Origin: Larix sibirica
Taxonomy: Eukaryota > Streptophyta > Pinopsida > Pinales > Pinaceae
NCBI GenBank assembly: GCA_004151065.3
Contig: NWUY0300002878.1
Coordinates: 10,049-23,901, forward strand
Reading direction: 5' to 3'
Length of the DNA: 13,853 nucleotides
The position numbers and the translations under genes were made by a program. The notes under the pieces are model-generated. The model was not told where the DNA came from. It worked only from the letters and a program-made list of their open reading frames with translations, and did not search any database. Below, piece by piece: positions 8,631-13,853 of this stretch (positions are counted from its first letter, which is position 1; the number at the start of each line of letters is the position of its first letter).

Positions 8631-9009
8631 CTTCCGATCTTGTATTTTTGTTTTTGCTTGTTCTTGATATAGCTATGCTTTCTGGGATTGAATGGACCAC
8701 CCAATCCTGCATTATTCTCCTTTCTGTGTTGGTTGCTTGCATATCCGTTGTCCCCCACTATGACAACTTTAGGGATTCTTTCACATACACCTCCACTCTT
8801 GTCCATACTTCTTCCCCTTTTCTGCTTTTTTCTTCTAAAATTCTTCTATTCCTTTCCTTCCATATCTCCCACATTAGGAATCTTGGAAAGAGGTCCCAAA
8901 TCCAATTTAAAATCAAATTCTTGAACATCTGCTCCTGCCATTCTATTATTGTATTGACATGATCTCCTATGCATCTGCTTGATGTTCTAAAGATTCTTTC
9001 ACCATTCCC

Positions 9010-9189
9010 CCATAGCTCTGCTGAGAATTCACATCTATCTGGTAGATGGTCTATCGACTCCCCCTCCTTATTGCATAAACAACACCATGTCGGCCCTACA
9101 AACCCCCTTTTAATTAGATTTTCCCATGTCAAAATTCTTCTCCGTAAAACCAACCATATGAATAACGTAACTTTTGGCCACATTAACTT
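9010..9189 (-). other. zf-RVT domain of LINE-B ORF2
   Basis: The block contains LMWPKVTLFIWLVLR, then ILTWENLIKRG and a cluster CCLCNKEGESIDHLPDRC. It matches the zinc-binding segment normally found between RT and RNase H in plant LINEs. The probable ligands (Cys, Cys, His, Cys) all remain. Confidence 0.85.
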
Positions 9190-12100
9190 TCCATATTTTC
9201 CCCCATTTTGAATCTTATGGCAATTGGTTAAACCTTGCATGCAGATTCCAAAATAGTAGCTTCTTCCATACTGAATGTTCTTGATGGTGAATATCCCCAC
9301 CTTAGCTTGTCCCTTCCCTCTTGTCCTTTGATTTTCCTTCCTTGGATAATATCCCAAATTTCATGGATGTTTTCATTGGATCCCCATCATTGCCACAATC
9401 TGATTTCTTTCCATCTTTGAAAATACCCATCCAGGTTCTCCATCTCCCACATCATCCCTAACTTTGACTACATTGGATCTTTCCATAATCTCCTGAAGTT
9501 CTGGGAGGTTAGTTGACTCAGCTAAATTATGAAATTGTTTCCAGGAGTCCGTAAAGAAATTTGTGTCTTGTCCATCACGGATTTCCAAGAATCTATGTTG
9601 TTTGATTATCTCTCGCTTTCTTTGCACTGCTCTCCATATCTGGGATCCTTGCTCATATTCAACATATCTTATTAGCTTCCCTCTTTCCCATTGATTGGCA
9701 TACTTCACGTGCCACATCCTTTCCCAGGGTTATGTGGTGTAGGTCACTCACTGCCACCATATTTTGGCACTTAGAACTTCGTTGCTTGTTTCCGGATCTC
9801 TCAACCCCAAGCCTCCCATATTCTTCGAGGTGCATACTGTTTCCCAACCAACCAGAGCCCATTTCTATCTCTCTTCCGAACCTCCCCATAGGAAATATCT
9901 TTGGATACTCCTTATTTTTTTCAAGACCACTTTTGGCACTTCCAGAAGAGAGAATAGACACATAGGTAGAGCTTGTAAGATTTCCTTTACCATTATTAAT
10001 CTTCCTAGAAATTTCAGAGATCTCAACGTCCAGTTGGACAACTTATTCTTCATTTTTTCCAACAATTCTTGCCATGATATAATTTTTATCACTGACTCTT
10101 CTATCGGTGCCCCTAGATATTTTGAAGGAAACATTCCACTTTGGAATTCTAAAATTCTAAGAATATTTCTCTGAGTTATCACCAGGGTGTTGAGAAAGAA
10201 TACATGTGATTTCTCTTTGTTGATCTCCATTCCGCTCACCTGCAGGAAATCCTCCAAAACCTGCTATATGAATTTATCCTCTTGAACCGAGGATGTTCCC
10301 ATTAGCATTGTATCATCCACAAATTGTTGGTGTTATAGACCTTGCTCCTCCCCGTGTAGTCGAAGGCCTTTGATCGATTGGTCACTCACTCTTGCTTTGA
10401 TGGTCCTTCCTAAACCTTTTTCCATTAACACAAATAGGAAAGGGGATAATGGATTGCCTTGCCAAATACCTCTGGTAGATTTGAAGGTCGTCGAGGGTGT
10501 TCCATTGACCAAAATGGAGAAGAAGGCTATGGATGAAAGCTTTACTATCCACTTTACCCATGTTTGATGAAACCCAAAGGCCAACAACATTCTTTCCCTA
10601 TACCGCCAACTTAATTTATCGTAAGCCTTTGATAGATCTAATTTTATTAGCATACCTGGTTTCTTCTTCACCTTTAGAGAATGGATGATCTCTCATGTGT
10701 GAGGAGAATTCCATCCAAGATTTATCTTCCTTCTACAAATCCTTCCTATTCTGGGGAGACGAGGAAAGGCATCAGGGGTTTTAACCAGTTCGATATTATC
10801 TTAAAGATAACATTACACAAAACAATTGGTTTGAAGTTTTTTGGATTATCCGCTCCACTTTCTTTGGGTGTGAGTGATAGGAAGGTTGAATTAAAGGCTT
10901 GCAATATCCCACTTGTTCTCTTTGAGTCTTCCAGTATATCCACCAATTTGTGCTTCAACATTTCCCAACATGATTGAAAGATTTTGTTGTAAAACAGTAT
11001 GGTCCCGGTGCTTTACCTCCTTCCATTGCTTTCACTGCTTCCTCCACTTCTTGCATCTCTATGGGCTTCATTAGTAGTTCATTATGTTCCTGCATTACCA
11101 AGGCTGGGATGTTTTGAGTCACTTTCTCCTTCTATCTAGGATTTGTTCTTCCAAGATATCCTGGAAGAAGGTTGCCAATTCCTTTCTATTTCACCTTGCG
11201 TTTCCACCATAATTCCATCTTGAGTTTTAAGGCGAGTGATTCTGTTGGTTTTCTTGTATTTAATAGCCGCCTTGTGGAAGAACCGTGTATTTCGGTCCCC
11301 TTCCTTAATCCAATTGTTTCTAGATTTTTGCTTCCACAACACTTCCTCTTGGGCCTCTCTAATATCTACTTTCTCCAAGAGTTCCCGTTCTATCTGTTTC
11401 CTTTCCTCGGTATATCCATTCCCTTGAATTTCCTTTTGCAACTCTTCAAGCTTGGTTTTCATTACTCTTTTTTCCTTGAATATGTTCCTGAAGGTCTCCT
11501 TGTTCCATATCTTCACTTTCTCTTTTATATACTTCAATTTTTGTTGGAAGTTGTACATCAAGGATCCATTCGGTGGAACATACTTACTCCACCATTTACT
11601 AACTTGCTCCAAGAAGCTTGGATGGAGAAGCCAAAAATTCTCAAAGCGGAATGGTATTATAAGATGTTCGCTTACTCTTCCCCATTCAAGACTGATAGGC
11701 CAATGATCTGACCCAGCTGCTGGTAGAACCATGGCCGATAATTCCCCAACCCCCATCACGATCAACTCGGATACCAAGAATCTATCCAATCTCACTACAA
11801 TTTGTCTATCCCCTATCCATTTATTGTTCCAGGTGTACATATTGTTAGAGGTTCAGACATCAGCTAGATGATGGTTTCTATAACTTCACCAAACCTAACA
11901 TTCACCGAGTTTACCATTCTTATCCCTCCCTTTTTCTCCTCTAAGTTTCTAATTAAATTGAAATCTCCCCTTATAATCCACTGTCTCTTCCTGACCCATC
12001 TTCCTAAGGTTTCTAAAGAACTTAGGAAACCTTCTTTCAAAGTAGACTGATAGGGACCGTATACATTTAGGATAACGCCTCTTACATTAGTTCCAAGCAC

Positions 12101-12382
12101 ATGAAATTCAACTGAAATAATGTGTTTAGATGATAGAAAATTTAACATACTTACTTCTCGTGGGTTCCACCAAATTACCAACCCTCCTGTTGTTCTTGTC
12201 ATGTCGATGGCTACCAGTTCACTTCCTCTCCAGATATTCTTTCCAATATCTCTCAACTCAATTTATGAACATTTGGATTCCTGCACTAAGACCACTATTG
12301 ATTTCTCTCTATCAATCTTCCTTTAGAGCATTCTTCTCTTTTTTACACTGTTAAGTCCTTGGATATTCCACGACACGATTTG

Positions 12383-12388
12383 CATTTA
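12383..12388 (-). promoter_or_regulatory. ORF1 stop / ORF2 start abutment (TAAATG) in LINE-B
   Basis: The ORF1 stop TAA (12388-12386) is followed with no spacer by the ORF2 ATG (12385-12383), in the same frame. As in LINE-A, close coupling of stop and start suggests reinitiation. Because the frames coincide, occasional readthrough would also make an ORF1-ORF2 fusion; alternatively TAA could be a mutation in a fused ORF. Confidence 0.55.
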
Positions 12389-13707
12389 TAAAGAATTGGT
12401 GATGGCTTGGAAGGCGTCCTTGATGGTTGGGTACTCACTCGATTCCACCAATTTCTCTCCCATGTCTTTAATTCTTTGTTTGTTGGTTCTCCTTCCTCTC
12501 CTATCCCATGTGTTTTTCCTCTCAAATTCTTTTGGATTCTCTGAAGTCACTCCTAGTTTTTTCTTTGATGGAGTTTTCAAGATTACTTCTCTCAGAAGAT
12601 GTATTTGTTGAGAAGAGTTATATCTTATTTCTAGGTTAGTGCAAGCATTTTCGATTCCTTCCAGATCCAGCTCCCCTATCTCTAGGCCTTTCGCTCCATC
12701 TGGATGCATATTTCTATCTCCTTCTTACTCTTGTTCTATTATATTTACATATGTTCCTTCCGTCGTATTCTCTTGTTTCTTCTCCTCCTCCTCACTTCTC
12801 TTGCCTTCTTCATTCGTGGAGGTGTCCTATTCTTGAGTTAGTGCCTCAAATCTGTTGGTAACTTGAGGATTTTTATGTATCTTCAGACCTATTCCTCTCC
12901 TCGCTTGACATTTTCTGTTGTTAACCTTAGTGTATCCCTCTGCCTCCTTCTCTTCCCTATTCTTGGCTTGTGCCGGGGGAGATTTCAGGGGAAAATCTCT
13001 GAATAGGTGTTCGTGTTCATGGCACCTTCTACATCTGAAAGGAATGTTTTCATAGTCTAATAGTTGTGTCAACTCATCATCCTCCCATGATAGGTTTATT
13101 GCTTTCGAGAGATCCCTTGACAGATCCATGTATACACAGATTATTGCGTACAACACATATTTCACCATTTTTGTTTCCTCCGAAGCTTTCACAAAGGATC
13201 CTATCGTATTGCCTAATTCTTCCAGAATCTCCTCCCTCCAGTATTATTCTGGTAATGAATATAAGCGGATCCATAGTGGAGCCACCGTTAGGTCCTCCTT
13301 GTCTGGATTGAAGGGTTCTTTCCATGGCCGTAAGAATAAACCTGCTGAGTCAAGAAGTATGGACCTTCGTCCATTATTCTATTCCTATCTTCCACATTGA
13401 GAAAAATAATTGTGAAAAACCCCTTTGCTCCTAGTTGTAGGTCATAATTTCCTTTGGGTTTCCATGTCTCATTTATCCACCATGTTAGCGCCTTCTCCAT
13501 TGGCCAGATGCCAATAAATTTTCCTATTAGAATGTGGTCTTTCATATGTTGGATGTGTGCTCTTAATCCTTCAGATCTTATTTGAATTGATGGTATTGTA
13601 GACATCTTAGGCACACACTATCCCGACTTCCTGGTTTCATTTTTAGAAGTCTGTTGATCTTCTCTCATGCTCCTCCCTTCTCCTCCCGTCCCTGGGGAGA
13701 TGTCCAT
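12386..13707 (-). pseudogene. LINE-B ORF1 (DUF4283 + CCHC knuckle RNA-binding protein), broken
   Basis: The protein would coat element RNA. The start is placed at ATG 13707 (MDISPGTGGEG), the first ATG I could find in this frame; an in-frame TAG soon after makes ATG near 13614 an alternative. The DUF4283-like domain (about 13570-13200) includes DHILIGKFIGIWP, then a one-base loss near 13353, then RPWKEPFNPDKEDL and PLWIRLYSLPE, followed by a TAA. The zinc knuckle at 12992-13033 reads C-x2-C-x4-H-x4-F: the last Cys is Phe, and the usual Gly before His is Glu. A basic region and an acidic Glu-rich tail follow, with stops near 12827 (TAG) and 12730 (TAA). The ORF ends at TAA 12386, touching ORF2. 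At about 440 codons it has a normal length for this class. Confidence 0.82.
12992..13033 (-). other. Degenerate CCHC zinc knuckle of LINE-B ORF1
   Basis: The sequence IPFRCRRCHEHEHLFRDFPL keeps the knuckle spacing and the first three ligands, but the fourth (normally Cys in RDCP) is Phe. Zinc binding is probably lost. Confidence 0.8.
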
Positions 13708-13853
13708 ATCGGCTTCTCCATCCACGTCCTTGCCTTTAGAATCCCGAGTAGGGTTCGCAACCCCCCTGCAACAACCCTATCTGGTTAGATGCAGCAACCG
13801 TATCCGGTTGGATGTTAATAGTCGAATCTGACTCTCATATTGAATAATAAATA
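13708..13853 (-). other. 5' leader of LINE-B (incomplete at window edge)
   Basis: The ORF1 frame stays open upstream of ATG 13707 to about 13780 with no better start. Beyond that the sequence is non-coding leader or flank. It contains a 23-bp tandem duplication. No 5' junction, target-site duplication or promoter motif can be placed. Confidence 0.4.
13767..13812. repeat. 23-bp tandem duplication in the LINE-B leader
   Basis: Copies 13767-13789 and 13790-13812 share TGCArCAACC/GTATC/GGTT-type sequence and differ at four positions. They may be remnants of a repeated 5' UTR unit. Confidence 0.65.

Larger units (their letters stand above)
8023..12385 (-). pseudogene. LINE-B ORF2 (APE endonuclease, reverse transcriptase, zf-RVT, RNase H), broken
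   Basis: The protein would nick the target and copy element RNA by target-primed reverse transcription. ATG 12385 is chosen because it directly follows the ORF1 stop and begins MQIVSWNIQGLN, the standard endonuclease start. Endonuclease landmarks are VQESK, NVYGPY, GDFNL, TWNNKW (about 11835) and SDHWPI (11694-11711). The linker contains KEGDRNTRFFH. RT landmarks are GGKAPGP, NPKNFKPI, GR*ILDG, motif A LDLSKAYD with its Asp (about 10640), RGIWQGNPLSP (usually RQGDP) and FVDD at 10312-10323. The zf-RVT domain (about 9189-9010) keeps CxxC, H and C ligands. RNase H (about 8630-8090) has NFN for NFD and EGHSQ for EGDSQ but keeps NNEAEL and NKVADMIAN. Stops in the last frame are at 10333, 10264, 9865, 9748, 9730, 9373, 9361, 8758 and 8323. 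At about 1,450 codons the length is normal for RNase H-bearing plant LINEs. Confidence 0.88.
6546..13853 (-). mobile_element. LINE-B: near full-length, degenerate plant L1-type non-LTR retrotransposon
   Basis: On the minus strand the order is leader, ORF1 (DUF4283 and CCHC knuckle), ORF2 (APE endonuclease, RT, zf-RVT, RNase H), long 3' region, and an A9 tail. About 7.3 kb is present and the 5' end is not defined within the window. Frame changes by inspection lie near 13353, 11868, 11178, 11125, 11000 and 10707; from about 10705 to 7018 the frame does not change. More than 20 in-frame stops exclude activity, but the endonuclease and RT catalytic motifs are mostly preserved, so decay is moderate and less than in LINE-A. 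Confidence 0.88.

Noticed and set aside
8585-8962. Plus-strand open frame with hydrophobic segments
   Set aside because: It is antisense to ORF2 of LINE-B, where zf-RVT/RNase H sequence is recognisable. The hydrophobic look comes from reading the complement of Lys/Glu-rich codons.
11172-11711. 179-codon plus-strand open frame that looks like a membrane protein
   Set aside because: It is antisense to the endonuclease-RT linker of LINE-B, which has clear motifs (SDHWPI, KEGDRNTRFFH).
1-13853. CRISPR array, bacterial operon, tRNA or rRNA gene
   Set aside because: No spaced direct repeats, operon-like gene packing or RNA gene structure was seen. The content is plant retroelement and AT-rich intergenic DNA.
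6519-13853. Target-site duplication of LINE-B
   Set aside because: The flank after the tail (about 6519-6545) was compared by eye with the last 150 bases of the window and no convincing match was found. The 5' junction is probably outside.

Overview
The window looks like nuclear DNA of a seed plant. It holds no intact host gene. Its coding content is two decayed non-LTR retrotransposons (LINEs) of the plant L1 type. Each has an ORF1 with a DUF4283-like domain and a CCHC zinc knuckle, and an ORF2 with an APE-type endonuclease and a reverse transcriptase (RT). The second copy also keeps a zf-RVT domain and a plant RNase H domain. This domain combination points to plants; the sequence does not say which plant.

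Layout: (1) 1-4230, plus strand: LINE-A, with a 5' leader, ORF1 (247-2292) and ORF2 (from 2289). It is open to many stops and frameshifts and ends abruptly inside the RT domain, next to a single ambiguous base (N) at 4231. (2) 4232-5779: gene-free, AT-rich DNA with a cluster of three unrelated short tandem duplications at 4924-5146. (3) 5786-6209: an AT-rich 424-bp fold-back element with about 67-bp terminal inverted repeats and a TTTGTA flank on both sides, which I call as a candidate MITE. (4) 6216-6545: AT-rich, featureless. (5) 6546-13853, minus strand: LINE-B, nearly full length. Read 5' to 3' it has a leader (13853-13708), ORF1 (13707-12386), ORF2 (12385 to about 8023), a very long 3' region (8022-6555) and an A9 tail (6554-6546). 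Its 5' end lies outside the window or cannot be recognised.

The two LINEs converge tail to tail and belong to clearly different families. Both are dead: LINE-B carries about six frameshifts and more than 20 in-frame stops, and LINE-A is worse. In LINE-B the whole stretch from the RT palm to about 7018 (3.7 kb) stays in one frame. Most premature stops in both copies can be explained by C-to-T or G-to-A changes, with TAG prominent, as expected from deamination of methylated plant repeats.

The most interesting structural points are: ORF1 stop and ORF2 start are coupled in both elements (ATGA overlap in LINE-A, TAAATG abutment in LINE-B); a reading frame may continue past RNase H in LINE-B; the fold-back element; and the abrupt end of LINE-A at an N, which may be an assembly join.
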